Assembly (NCBI GenBank): GCA_002812745.2
Contig: NCSJ02000053.1
Location: 114,622-178,621 of the forward strand
DNA length: 64,000 nt
Direction: 5' to 3'
Source of the DNA: Scytalidium lignicola
Lineage: Eukaryota > Ascomycota > Leotiomycetes
The notes under the pieces were generated by a model that made no database searches, was not told where the DNA came from, and saw only the letters and a list, made by a program, of their open reading frames with translations. Within the stretch, counting starts at the first letter, position 1. Each line of letters opens with the position of its first letter. This document shows positions 1-11,666 of this stretch, in pieces. Both the position numbers and the translations under genes were made by a program.

Positions 1-259
1 CCAAGCCATCTGAGAATCTCGTCAACTGCAACAAACACTTTTTGATGCCTATGAAAGGGGCTGCTTAATTATCTACCGTGTCAGATGTGGAGGACGAAAG
101 CAGCCGCATTTACGTATGTGATTCTGTGCTCCTATGCTCTCCCTATCATGCCGAGAGAACTATGAAAGCTGCTGTTTTCCAATTCCTGACAGCAATTTGC
201 TATTCCTTTAAAGCTTATTTCTGTGGAAAGAATTTAATTAGTATCGGCTCTACTTGGCA

Positions 260-1122
260 ATGGTTCTTGTCAATCTCGACTCCAAGGAGCCTAGCGGCCC
301 TTCCCAGTCAGCAACACAAGTGGGCTGGGACTACCACCTCATCATCAAGGGATTCTCATGCTCTAACCGCCCCGGTTCTGTCAGCCTCAATGTCGGCGAA
401 TTTCTATACAAGTTGTTCAATGAGCAGAACTTAATTCCTTTGAAATACGGGTATCATACCATCGCCGAGGGCGCTGGCGGGCAGGCCGGAAGGACATTGC
501 TGGTAAGTGGACGACGCTTGTATTTCATGTCTAGTTATCTAGATGTTCCCGAAAGAAGCCAAAGTATGGGACTCAAAGCTTAACTGATATTCATGAAACA
601 GCTGTCCTTTGCCCTGGAAGATGGAGCTTCAATGTCCCTTGATGCTGCTCTTCGCACTTTCTGCCACAAGTTCTTCGATACTTCCGACCACGCCGCCTAT
701 CAACAGCTTTCGCGCTTAGGCATGTATGGATTCTCGCCTCAAGAGGATAAAATGAAATATTTCTGGTACGAGGCTATGTTTAAATGGATGGGCTCTTATA
801 GAAAGGAGAAGCTCGCAGGTATCGAAGCCGATCTAGCAGCAGTTGGGAACAGTGGGACTCTGGCAAGCTGGGTGCCGTCTTGGTAACTCTTACCCTTTGA
901 GATACTCTACGTGTTCAGTCTTAGAATAAGTCATCTAATTTTTCGCTTAGGCGGGGTGGCTTGCTGTTTGCTCTGACTCTTAGTCTGAGCTGGGGTGCCA
1001 CCCGCGTATTCGGAGCTCCTTTTGAACAAGGAGGAGTTCGCTTAGAGGTCATCGAAGCAATCAATGGCATTATGATGAGCGAAGTGCGTTTATACCAAGA
1101 TATTTTCACGTGGAGCTTATAG
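260..1122 (+). CDS. Hypothetical protein, three exons
   Basis: I do not recognise this gene. A consistent three-exon model is 260-502, 602-882 and 951-1122, giving 231 residues; both introns begin GT and end AG and the exon lengths sum to a multiple of three. The product starts MVLVNLDSKEP, has a glycine-rich patch near the first splice junction, and has one hydrophobic stretch in exon 3 (GLLFALTLSLSWG) that could be a membrane segment. The ATG at 260 is the first in frame, but an additional upstream exon is possible, because the window begins only 259 bases earlier. It may also belong to the same gene as the exons at 1335-1978, which lie 200 bases downstream on the same strand. No catalytic motif was seen. 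Confidence 0.4.
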
Positions 1123-1334
1123 CTAATGAAGATGCCATGACAGGCTGCTCGAAAAGAGAGAGATGGGTACGACACATCCCAGTTGGCACGCCCTCACTGC
1201 CAGAAGTTTGTGCGAATTATGGAGGATGTAGTGACAATACTTAATTTGACTCCCAGTAGGTTCACTTGAGTCATGAGTGATGAGGATGAAGCAAGCTAAC
1301 AGCCGCCGGATCTGAAGCTGAAAATCGGTCTCAA

Positions 1335-1978
1335 ATGCAGCTACACCGAGATGTTACTGTGCATCTCATCGGACTCTTCGAGTCCGGCTACGAAGCTGTT
1401 ACGGTCTGCACAGATGCAGTCCTATCCTTCCAAAGAATGAGAGAGGCACATACAATGTGTGTTGTGTTCTCTGCTATGCAGACGGCGACAGCAGGCTTCA
1501 ACATGAACGTGCTACTTGATGCGGCAATGACGACCCCGATTCCTCGGAGTGTTTTCCTTGGACCAGGGGTCACCCTTGTGATCTCAATTGCACAGTTGAT
1601 CTTCTCAGGTATTAGGACCTATCAAACCGAGAAACAACGAAAGAAATGGGCCACAAGTAAATCACAAGCTCCCCGGCTAATTGTTAAGGCCAGGTCTGTT
1701 TGACTAACTTCGTGATCTCAGTTACTCTCTACATTGCTGCAAGCATGAAGATTGCCCAGGGCTGCGAATGCTATCTTCGATGGACTTATAATTCGGGAGT
1801 AACAAACGGAGAACACTCCCCCCAATACTATAATGAGCTTCGGAACCTAATGCAAGCTTCGGGAGGAAGTGAGCCGCTACCAGAAGACTGTAACCCAAAT
1901 GCTGTCCGTGCAAGGCTTGAACAATACGCCGAAACCCTTAGTTCACAGAAGGAGATGCTGAATGCCCTCTTAAATTGA
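1335..1978 (+). CDS. Hypothetical protein, two exons
   Basis: Not recognised. The exons 1335-1693 and 1744-1978 join in frame (359 + 235 nt = 198 codons, 197 residues). The intervening 50-base intron starts GTCTGT, ends AAG and contains a CTAAC branch site. The N-terminal half has a hydrophobic stretch (FLGPGVTLVISIAQLIFSG) followed by a basic segment rich in K and R. The C-terminal part is hydrophilic and ends in a short coiled-coil-like run. It could be the 3' part of the gene that begins at 260, since both are on the plus strand and the gap is small; transcript data would decide. No known domain was identified. Confidence 0.35.
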
Positions 1979-2285
1979 AAACCTCCCGCAGCTTGGATGG
2001 GACGGGATAACACGAGGGTCATGGAAGGTTACACAAGACTATCATCATGACGATATTTCCGCATTCACTAACTTAGCCAGTCCCTCTTTCCCCTATGTCC
2101 CCGGCCGCGCACATAAAAGATCGGCCGTCATATATAAACAAGCCCTCCAGCGACAGCTCGACTCACTGCACTCATATAGAAAGTCCTTTCTGCCGTAATA
2201 TCCTTCCGCTCCGCGCGTGGTTGTATTGTGGAAGTGGCTGTGTTGCTTATATCATATCACATCGCGTTGATTTCCTTTAGATTTA

Positions 2286-2520
2286 TGTCAGGGTTGACTA
2301 TCACGTGATAGTCCTTGGCCCAGCAGCTAGCAGCTGGGTAATAGGAGAAGGCTGTTACAAGTATAAATAGGGGGTTTGCCCCCTTCTATAGAGGGGTTTA
2401 GAAACCAATTTGTAGCTATCTCGCAATATACAGCGTACCTTCTGCCACCTAGCAGCTGCTCAGCAGCTAACTCTATTACTTATTGGCCTTCCTTCACTCT
2501 GCGTACAAAGCACCCTGACA
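2286..2520. mobile_element. Solo LTR of a retrotransposon, 235 bp
   Basis: The element begins TGTCAGGGT and ends ACCCTGACA, a perfect 9-bp terminal inverted repeat of the TG...CA type expected of LTRs. TTTA precedes it (2282-2285) and follows it (2521-2524), a probable 4-bp target duplication. A TATA-box-like TATAAATAG lies at about 2362-2370 inside it, and an 18-bp perfect palindrome lies at 2296-2313. There is no internal retrotransposon coding sequence and no second LTR nearby, so this is a solo LTR left by recombination. The superfamily (gypsy or copia) cannot be told. Confidence 0.72.
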
Positions 2521-3140
2521 TTTAGCCATGCGCATATGTCGAACGATCTTAGCTATCAGCCATAATTTCTTGCATGACTAGCTATCAATTGGCTAGGCTT
2601 TTGCACTTGCAGTTATGTTTAATATTGCCAATTATGGTCATAAAGCTGTTGTTTAGCTCTGCATCAGCTGCCTATGTTAGATTGTTGAGCACCTTATGAA
2701 AAGAATACATTGAATTAGGACACTTTTTTTGTTCGACGGTTACTACGTTTACAGACACAATATAGCAATTGTGTTTCTAATACCCTCAAGTTGTATTGTT
2801 ATTTGCCAAATATATTATGTTGAATTTTACGGTAATAATACCACTATACCGCTAACCCCGCACACTCACCGCAATCTCTATACAGTGGAGTTTACTACTA
2901 GGGCTTATACCTAGGACCTACAGCTGTACGTTATGGTAGTATTTACGCCTACTATCGGAATCTTACAGTAGTTCCTATAACCGTATTACCGTCCGTAAAC
3001 CTGTATATAGAGATCCATTCTAGTTAACATATCAATTAAGTCTTCTTACGGCTCTAAACTTGTATCATGCGCTTTATTGTATTGCTATAATTCAACATAT
3101 TATATATTGGCTAATATGTATGATATTTGTTGGTAGAATA

Positions 3141-4364
3141 GTGGTTACCTACACGTGATATTCACGTGCCCCTGTAAACTAGTCCCGATTAGGTAGTGGG
3201 AGCGAGCGAAGCTCCTACAGCTTCGCTCTCCCACCCCTAATCGTACAACAACCATGGAATAGCACAACAGTATATTACGTATAATTGCGTACCGTACTAC
3301 GTGCTACAGGTGAACCGACAATATTGTTATAGCTGACGTTGAGAATGGACTACGCGAAGAAATAACACTTATTACTGGGATTGCCAGTCATTAGCTTGAG
3401 GTGACATGCTGAGATTTAATATACACTAGTAAGGCCTTAAGGTTGTTATGTTTCAATGCCTAATATTTTATCTAAAGTCAAAACTGAGCAGAAACTCAAA
3501 GTTGAAAGTTCCATTTGACTAATATCTCATCTACAACATTTGCAATATTAAGCATTTATTATAGTTCAAAAGAAATGGAAGAAATGGAATTTTAAGAACG
3601 AAACTTTCACTAGCGAATTAAATTAGGATATAATTTTGTTGAATTAGGACAGCAAAAGCATGGTACGCAATATGGGGTTGCTCAGAATATATTATGGTGC
3701 TGTAGTAGCTACGTACAGTAAAGCAAAGCTAACTACTAGAAAGGGAAGTCATGTGTAATAGGTGGTCGTGGTGCCTAAGGTGGCAATTAGGATATCACAA
3801 CAAATTCTATAAAACTAAAACAATATCAATTGTTGGGAAAAGACATCTTCTCGCCTCTCCCCATTCCCTCCCCACAAAATAAAAACNAAAATCTTAAATA
3901 ATAAGAATAAAATCATAAAGCTTTGAGATAAAGGAGTAAGTCCTTTAAATGACATTAAACGGCTAGTCAGCTCTTAGTAAGTAGCAATGCTTCTAGCCCC
4001 CAGATAGACAATTTTGTCCTGTTCTATTCCATTATGAATTAGTCTATAGTGGAGTTGAAAGCATATTACATATATTATTAAGTTGGGATCAAGCAAAAAT
4101 ATCACTGCTAAATATTATTTTTAATATTGAGAAATCATAGTTAATATCTCAGTTCATAATATCATCTGTAAAGCTCAAAGTGTCGGTTCACCTGTAGCAC
4201 GAAGTACGGTACGCAATTATACGTAATATACTCGTTGTGCTATTCCATGGTTGTTGTACGAAAAGGGGGTGGGAGTGGTGCGAAGCTGTAAGAGCTTCGC
4301 TCGCTCCCACTACCTAATCAGGACTAGTCTACATTGCACGTGAGTATCACGTGCACGTAACCAA
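3141..4364. mobile_element. Non-autonomous TIR element, about 1.2 kb
   Basis: The outer segments about 3142-3320 and 4181-4363 are inverted copies of one another, about 180 bp each, with only scattered substitutions and small indels. Both start TGGTTAC and carry the paired CACGTG motifs, then a block around TAGTGGGAGCGAGCGAAGCTC, then a block ending GGTGAACCGACA. The 860-bp interior is AT-rich and has no open frame. A TA dinucleotide borders each end (3139-3140 and 4365-4366), which would fit Tc1/mariner-type insertion, although TA is common here. An N lies in the interior at 3887. Confidence 0.75.
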
Positions 4365-4934
4365 TATATTACTCTCAACACAAAGGTAATTGAAGTTTAT
4401 AAAGGTGTTCTACAGAAACACTACTGTTATTATTTATATACAATATCATTGGTAGATTATCAGGCTTTGCAATTTGTCAAGTTATAATGTTCCTAAGCTC
4501 TATTACAATATTATTGTTATTAGTACTGTTATTATCATCTGTTTCCTGTTTATTAGAATTATTACACCCACAAACAGCTATAAGATCCTTTACTATAAAC
4601 TTGTGATTTGGATGGAGAACAAGCTTTAATATGATAGATATAATTTCTACAATAAACTTTTGTAGAATACAACTTTTTGGGAGAGAGTATAGCCGTATAA
4701 TCAAGTCCAGAACGCCTTGCCAACCGGAGATATATCTTGCAGTTTTATAGGGACTGCTATATCTATAATAAGTCTCTTATTAAGAATTCGGCAAATATCA
4801 GTACCAATATACTTATTAAGGTCAGCAATGTTATTATGAATAAGGAATACTGTTGATGATTCTATTATATCACTAAAAATTCCCTATCTACTGCTGTATT
4901 CTTGGCAGGCTTCAATGTCACTTAATATAGATAC

Positions 4935-5101
4935 TGTCACGACGCTAGCCAAAGTCCAAAGGCATAACCTCTATTCCCTAACTAACTAGTCGATATAACA
5001 AGAGGATACCAAGCTAAAGAAGAAAAGAAAAGAAGAAGAAGAATAGGGAGGTTATCGTAAATATATAATTAATCATGTCATGTGACCTCAGGATCGTCAC
5101 A
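4935..5101. mobile_element. Short solo-LTR-like element, 167 bp
   Basis: The sequence starts TGTCACGA and ends TCGTCACA, an imperfect terminal inverted repeat (one mismatch in eight) with TG...CA ends. It is bordered by a perfect 5-bp duplication, GATAC at 4930-4934 and at 5102-5106. The interior holds a purine-rich run (about 5017-5047). The duplication shows a real insertion. The 5-bp target site and TG/CA ends favour a small solo LTR (for example of a TRIM-like element) over a DNA transposon. Confidence 0.68.
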
Positions 5102-5578
5102 GATACTAAATCAGGATTGAGCTCAATCTCTCTCTTATTCAAAAAGTCTGTAGTGTTGTAGTTTCGATTTACAATCTTATCAGCTTCCCTATTACTTTTA
5201 TCTTATCTAAAGTTCCTGAGCGACTGATCTGATATTGTCAGAATACTTGTATAGATAGTATGTGGCATCGAATTGTTTTCCAAAATTTCTCGTTTCTAAT
5301 TTAGTTTGAAGTGGCCTTATTGAGTTAAGGCTTTGATTTTGGGAAGGGAGAGACCNAAAACTTTTCCGATTGATTGTACTGACACCACTCGCTCCACAAT
5401 ACCGATTTCGCCCATGCAATAGCTGTAAAGTCGTCTTGCATAAACTGCTTTTTCCAACTGCGGATATGACATTCTGTAGTCAGCGTAGTGCTCTCCTGAA
5501 TCTTAAATTATTTTAAGATGTTCACTTTCATTGGTTGATTAAACGCTTATACTAAATTAAGAAAATCCAATCAGAAAC

Positions 5579-5860
5579 AATAGCTACTTACCAACAAGTT
5601 TGCCAAGGCTGTTGGTGTTTCAGAAAGCATATGTATTAGGTATTGTTTTTAGGCATCTATTTTTCGATAAACTGAAGACAGCATTGGATTTACAAAATCA
5701 TCACCTTAAGAATCCCGTAAAAATAATTTTCTGTATTCTCTCATTTTTGTAACAAGTTGTCTAAATGGTCGTTAGACCATCAAAGACTTTTCCGATCTTC
5801 GCTAAGTGAGTTGCCAGAGATCAATTATTTGCTCTTATATGTCCAAACACTGATCTGCGA
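5579..5860 (+). repeat. Direct repeat copy A, left of the patatin gene
   Basis: This segment is a divergent direct copy of about 10858-11130. Shared blocks in the same order include TTTGCCAAG, TTTTCGATAA, the 15-base GTTAGACCATCAAAG and the 18-base CTTCGCTAAGTGAGTT-type block followed by AATTATTT. Copies A and B flank the gene at 6655-10485 at a spacing of about 5.3 kb. There is no coding potential and no clear terminal structure, so the class of repeat is unknown. Confidence 0.65.
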
Positions 5861-6654
5861 TGTTTACGAAAATATTAATGATAATGCTCAGCCTTAGGCA
5901 TCACTGTCTGAACTTTTGAAGTCACATTCGCTCCTAGTCGCTCCTAGTCAGAGGAAGCGAGTGAACACTTTCTTTAATTTGTATGGGAAACACACATAAA
6001 TTAAATACAACCCATCAGCAACCCAAAGCTCCCGGATTCGGTAGCCCAACTGCAGTAAGTCACTCAAACTTATTGTTAATAAGCTGTAGATTCAGTGGGA
6101 GCACTAAAATAAGTATGCTCACCCACCAAATTTACGCTCAACCCTGGCACTAAAAGAAAGTTGAAGATTAGAAATCTTAAAGCAGAGAGAGCCTTGTTTG
6201 TCGGTTACACAACAGATATGAGATACGTGTTTTGCGGGATCGCATCAAACATTTCCACCACAGCGGGGCGAGGCTGCTAGAGAACGATTGGGAAATGAAT
6301 GATCTTGAGTCCCTAAGTAACAGACCAGCCTTGAACATCTATTTTTGGTTATGACTGATGGTTGAATACTCGGGGCCATCATCCTCATCCAGGAAATATT
6401 GGGCCAGCCTCGTTTTCTGTGACTGGTGTTGGTGTCTGAACAAGGCTAAGGTGTGGCCCGGTGGGCGGTTAGTTAAAAGCGAAACTTAAGTGAGTTATGT
6501 TGATCAGGCTCCTCACATATATTTAACTTCTGGACTGCTGCCCTGTAACATGAACTAGTTTTGTTCTCCAGTCATAAAATCCCTTTTTTGTATCTACAGC
6601 TTTTACCTTAGATCTTTTCCAATTTTCAATCAGTGGAAGAAATATCGATACCAC

Positions 6655-9600
6655 ATGATGAGAGACAAATTCCAAACGTGTGAAAAATGCGAAGAGGCGC
6701 CTGGAGACGTACATTGTTCTTGTGGTGCTCAGTTCTGTGAAGGATGCTTTGTTGCAAAGCACCTCATTCGAAACCCCAAGCACCGACGAGGGGGCAATAA
6801 CCAAACAGAGAAAGCCTGGGCTTGGATCTCTGGTGCGGCTACCAGTTTAAAGGACACTGCGTTGAGAGTTGTTCATTTTGAGCGAGACGAACCGTCCAAA
6901 TGGTTTGGGCTCCACGTCCAGAAAGATGGAGAGGATCGTGTGACAANGCTCGTGGAAACCCATCGGTTCAACCACTTGATCGAAGCTTCGAGATGCCACT
7001 ACAATAATAGTCCCCGACGGCAGTTTCCAAGCATCACGTCATTTATTGGAGACACTGGTGCCGGGAAGTCTATGTTGAGTACATTAAACCCAAATTCTTC
7101 CTACACGCTATGCATTATGCTAAGAGTACTCTGATAGTTCGCTCGTTGATTTTCGATGCTTCCAAGTTCAATAGCTTTGAAAATATGGAGACACCAGTGC
7201 TAGGAGAGCAATCAGGGGACTCGGTGTGTCTTCCTACTACCGGGGAAGTCAATCTCTATCTTGATCCTGATACATTTGGCACCGAAGTCCCACACTTCTG
7301 GGCGGACTGCGAGGGTATGCTCGGTGGCGAACCAGCTGCTGCCAAGTACCAAAAAGAATGGTCAAAGCAGGGGAGGAGCTACTTGCTAGAATCAAATAAT
7401 GGCAAGCAAATTGATCGCAAAACTGCTGTGACGACTATATACCCCCGCTTCCTCTATCTCTCCAGCGATGTTATCTGTATGGTTACTAAAAACCCAAAGG
7501 CCTGGGCTGATGTGGTTGTGAAGTTGCTCGAGTGGAGTCAGATCGGTGCACATAATACTATCAACAAGTCTTCTTTGCCTGCGTTGATTATCGTTTTGAA
7601 TGGCCCTGATATCGAAAAGGAAGCCTGGATTTCTGATGACCATGATGCTTTAACAAAAGAATTCTTCGAAACTGTCGAGAAGGAGATTGTTGAGAATACC
7701 ACTTTAAGGGACATGGCAAAGAAGGTAAGTATATCAACCAAGCCTTATCGTGCTAGTCCGCCACTCCTCTGCCTATTCAAAGGTCAGCACTGACGAATAT
7801 GTAGCATGGAGACAAAACTATAAATGATTTATTACATAGAAACTTCTACTCTGTCTACGTTCACTATATCCCACTAAATGGCCTCCACAGCCTCGGAAAT
7901 TCCGGAGTGATCCTACCCCAGATTAAACGGCTTGAACGGCGAATCCGCAAAGATGCTCAGCGAGTCCAGAAAGAACGTGCAGACACCTGGTGTCTTTTTG
8001 ATGCAAAGCAACTAAGCATTGTATTCGAACAAGCCTTCAAGCATCTCGCATCAGGAAGCAACTTGCCTTTTGATTTCAGCCAACGTCAACAGCAGATATC
8101 ACTGCCTGCGACACTGGAGGGCTACTTTGCTGAATTTCTCGGCCGATGCATGTATAACAGCGCGGACGGGAATTTTTTTACTGCTGCCGATGCCATTGGC
8201 TCTTGCATTATACGACGCTCGCTGAGGTCGGATGAGTCAGGTAAGTTAAAACTATAAGCTACTAGATTCTGACAGCTAAGTTTTCTAGATCTTCTCTACC
8301 CCTTTGTTGTTTTTAACAAAGACCTCAGAAAGACATGTTATCGAGCCTTGGACCAGTTTTTTAGTAATAGCCATTCCTGTGCATATATACATTCAGAGAC
8401 TGGTGAAAGATGCGTTAATACTAAAACTGGCCACGCCCAGGGGCACCAAGCCGCAGACGGCTCTTTTCTCGCTGATGGGAACTATGTGGACGGTACGCTC
8501 AATACTAACGACTTTTTAGAAAGGATCAATAGCAGCGTTATCAATATCCTCAAAACAATCAACGATGAAGTAGATTCAGATAGAAATGACAGACGCCAGT
8601 GTGCTACCAAATTGCATCGGACCATTCTGGAATCCTTCGCAGACACGTCATTCTGGAAGAAGTCATTTACCTCTGAGTGGATTGATCTTTTTAATGCTCG
8701 ATTTGGGCACATAAGTGGCGCTCGTTTAACCATTAGAGCCAGTGTATGCTTTGCGTGTCTTTTCGAGCGTCCAGAATGCACTCTCCCATGTGGCCATGTT
8801 ATTTGCTTCAACTGCATTCGAGAGTTTGACCAATCTCCTACAGAAGCAAAGTATCCAGGTGTTGCTGTGCATAATTGTTGTATCCTTTGCGGACTGAGGG
8901 ATGAAAAGGAAGGGACATGGCCATACATAGCGGAATACCGCCCGGATCTGAGCGGCATCCGCGCCATCTCCCTAGATGGTGGCGGCGTGCGAGGAATCAT
9001 TCAGCTTACAGTTATTCAACGGCTTGTACAACTTATTAACCTTGATATACCTTTTGGTGACCTTTTTGATCTCATAGTCGGGACCAGTGCTGGTGAGTCG
9101 TAGTGCGGCCTTTCTTTCTCTCCTTTCCTTTTGCTGAGTCTTGTACAGGCGGATTGATTGCGCTTGGCCTTGGTATACACAACTTCAGTGTCGAACAATG
9201 CATTCAACATTTTCACTCGTTGTGTGATAATGGTTTTGTAGAACGACTATTGGCTAAAGACGGTTGGCTCGGCTGGCTCGTGAGACTACTATTCGTCCCC
9301 TCTATTTACGAGACAGGACCTTTGGAAGAGTCCTTACGGACTATCTTTGGAGTAAAGCAATTGTTTGGGTACCGCAGAAGTGCCGCACGGGTTGCAGTGA
9401 CCACGACTGTGGATGGCGAAACTCGTTTGCTTACGAACTACAATTGGGGATACGAGAAGCGCTATCTGAACTCGAGCATCAATACCTGGAAAGCGTATGT
9501 CATTATTTCCTTTCAGTGACTGAGATTTTACTCTCCTGCCAGCAACTGACTGTGATATCTGTATAGGGCACAATGTACTTCTGCAGCCCCAATGTATTTT

Positions 9601-10485
9601 GAACCTGCTTGGCATGACGGCGCTTGCTGTCGGGATGGAGGGTTGACGGCAAACAATCCAGTACAAGTCGCCGTGGATGAAGCAAAAAGTATCTGGGGCT
9701 CCAATACTGTTTTTGACATGATTGTTTCTCTTGGCTGCGGCGAGGCAAAGAATCCTCAGCGTCGACCACATTCAGCTTACACTCTTCCAGCATGGGTGGC
9801 TGACACGCTAAATACTCTGTTTAAGTCGATGAATGGCAATACAGCCTGGAAAAAGTTCTTGGACAGCATTACTGACCAAAAATTGCGCGACCGATGTAAT
9901 CGCTTAAATGTGAGATTTCCGGGCGAGACTGAGCCAGCGCTTGATGATCGCAAGGCGATAAGCTCAATGAAAGAAGCGGCAGAATTGTTCAACTTCCACA
10001 ACGAGATACCCAATGGTTCCTTCTCACCCATCCTTGGAAGTGCCAATGAAGATTTACTACAATCTATTGCCAGCAGACTAAAAGCATCATTTTACTTCTT
10101 TGAACTGGGGTCACTGAAGCCATCAGGCAGTGATATTATTATAATTAAAGGCTGGATTTGTTGCAGTCTAAGTCCCGAAAAAATATCTTATAGGCGTCTC
10201 ATCGAAGGGACTTCTCATTTTAAAATGAAGGGTAAAGAGGTAGTATATATACCCAAATTAAAGGAGAAAGAAAGGCTTAAGCTTCCTATCACTATTCTGC
10301 AAAACGCTTCAAAGCATTCTGAACCCATCCGCATCGACGTCAAGTTTAATAATGATGACTGCTTGGCAACAATCAGTGGATTTCCATCGACGCTGGAGGT
10401 AAGTTTGATGAATCATTTGCTTCCATCACATCTGCTAATATGAAAAAATCAAAAGAGATTGCAGCTTTACTTCAAGAGGAGGTAA
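6655..10485 (+). CDS. B-box / GTPase / RING / patatin phospholipase protein
   Basis: A seven-exon model (6655-7078, 7138-7724, 7805-8240, 8289-9092, 9149-9494, 9567-10398, 10456-10485) gives 1152 residues with every junction in frame. Order of domains: a Cys/His-rich B-box-like finger (C9, C12, C21/C23, C28, C31, H36, H43); a GTPase-like domain with Walker A GDTGAGKS (132-139), DCEG (198-201) and NGPD (296-299); a long helical region; a RING-like finger beginning at C636 (CFAC...CTLPCGHVICFNC...CCILC); then a patatin domain with oxyanion motif DGGGVRG (712-718), nucleophile elbow GTSAG (S749) and DGG dyad (D889). Patatins hydrolyse phospholipid acyl chains. The GTPase would sense or oligomerise and RING implies ubiquitin transfer; these last roles are inference. 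The architecture resembles immune-type switch proteins with a lipase effector. An N at 6947 falls in codon 98 and keeps frame. The gene sits alone in an AT-rich island between direct repeats. Confidence 0.85.
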
Positions 10486-10857
10486 TCCGTTGAGTCGAAG
10501 GTAATATTGAGTCCGCATGCAGATTAGAGTGCTAATTGCGTGTGTTAGGGTTGAATCCGGGGTGATGAGATTTCCTCTTATTTAATTCTTTCTAAAGTGA
10601 GCTTCTGAATTTTGCTATTTTAATCGTTCTGTAATAATATCTAGCTCAAGCAGAAAAGGTGATATAGTTAGTGTCGGTAGTTAATTACCTATGTTGTGGC
10701 CTCAGGTACCAGGTACACGTGATTCCAGCCCGAGTGTAGGTTACGGTCACCGATCTACAGCTACGGTTGCCGCGCTACGGCCGTAAGAGGTTTATATAAG
10801 GTCGTATTTGCCCACTGTAGTTGTAGTACTGTAGTTGTTTAAGTAGTTAGTTGAATT

Positions 10858-11130
10858 CAACAATTACTTGTCAGCAAATTTGCCAAGACTTTTAGCCTGT
10901 TTTAAATAGCTTAATTATTGGCGTTGCTTTCGGGTATCAACTTTTCGATAACCAGAAAGCAGCGCTAAATTTTACAAGGTTATTATTCGTAAAATAACTT
11001 TCTAGATTTACTTATTTCTGTGACAAGCCGTCAATGACCGTTAGACCATCAAAGATTGTTCATCTTCGCTAAGTGAGTTACCGAAAATTAATTATTTGAT
11101 TTTATATTCCCTGCGAACCTGATCTCAATT
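10858..11130 (+). repeat. Direct repeat copy B, right of the patatin gene
   Basis: Same orientation as copy A at 5579-5860, with the same ordered blocks (TTTGCCAAG, TTTTCGATAA, GTTAGACCATCAAAG, CTTCGCTAAGTGAGTT, AATTATTT) separated by diverged sequence and small indels. The divergence means the duplication, or the two insertions, are not recent. Confidence 0.65.
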
Positions 11131-11502
11131 TACAGAAATTTAACGATACCCAGAAATTCGTTTTCTATTACCCAACAGAACTTTTCTAATATTTATAATC
11201 TACAGAATACTATAGCGATTGATGGCTTTCACTATTTATACATATGTTGCATTGCAAGGCTAAACAAAATCATGAATTTATTAGAGAATAAAAATCAAAA
11301 CTTCACATTCTCATATACTAAATGTCGGAAATAGCAGCCTATAACCGTCCCTGTGTGCATACTGCGATTACGTGATGGTACAGTGAGTAAAAGAATAATC
11401 AGCCAAATGAAATAGACAACTGAGTAGTTAGTGAAAAATGGTATGTATTGAAAGTGGCGTTTTGAATGAAGCAAGATGGAAGATGGAAGGTGAACCTAAA
11501 TA

Positions 11503-11666
11503 CAGTGGGTGGACATAAGTCTGAGTGAATGTCCATTTTTACACCAAAATTCACCAAAATTCACGTATTTTGATTGATCATATTATTTATAAAATTAGTA
11601 TAAAATTAAGGTAAAGTAAGTGAAAANTTTTTTTTTTCATTCACTTAGACTAATATCCACCTACTG
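11503..11666. mobile_element. MITE, 164 bp, TA target site
   Basis: The ends are imperfect inverted repeats of about 29 bp: the left begins CAGTGGGTGGACATAAGTCT and the reverse complement of the right begins CAGTAGGTGGATATTAGTCT. TA lies immediately outside each end (11501-11502 and 11667-11668). CAGT termini with a TA duplication are typical of Tc1/mariner-type non-autonomous elements. The interior is AT-rich and non-coding. Confidence 0.75.

Larger units (their letters stand above)
1979..6654. other. AT-rich repeat island
   Basis: No convincing gene was found in these 4.7 kb. The composition is strongly AT-rich, with many TA dinucleotides and short broken frames. It contains two solo-LTR-like relics (2286-2520 and 4935-5101), a TIR element (about 3141-4364) and the left copy of a direct repeat (about 5579-5860). 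Single N bases occur at 3887 and 5356. Open frames at 4477-4704 and 5207-5419 on the minus strand are low-complexity and unsupported. Confidence 0.7.
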
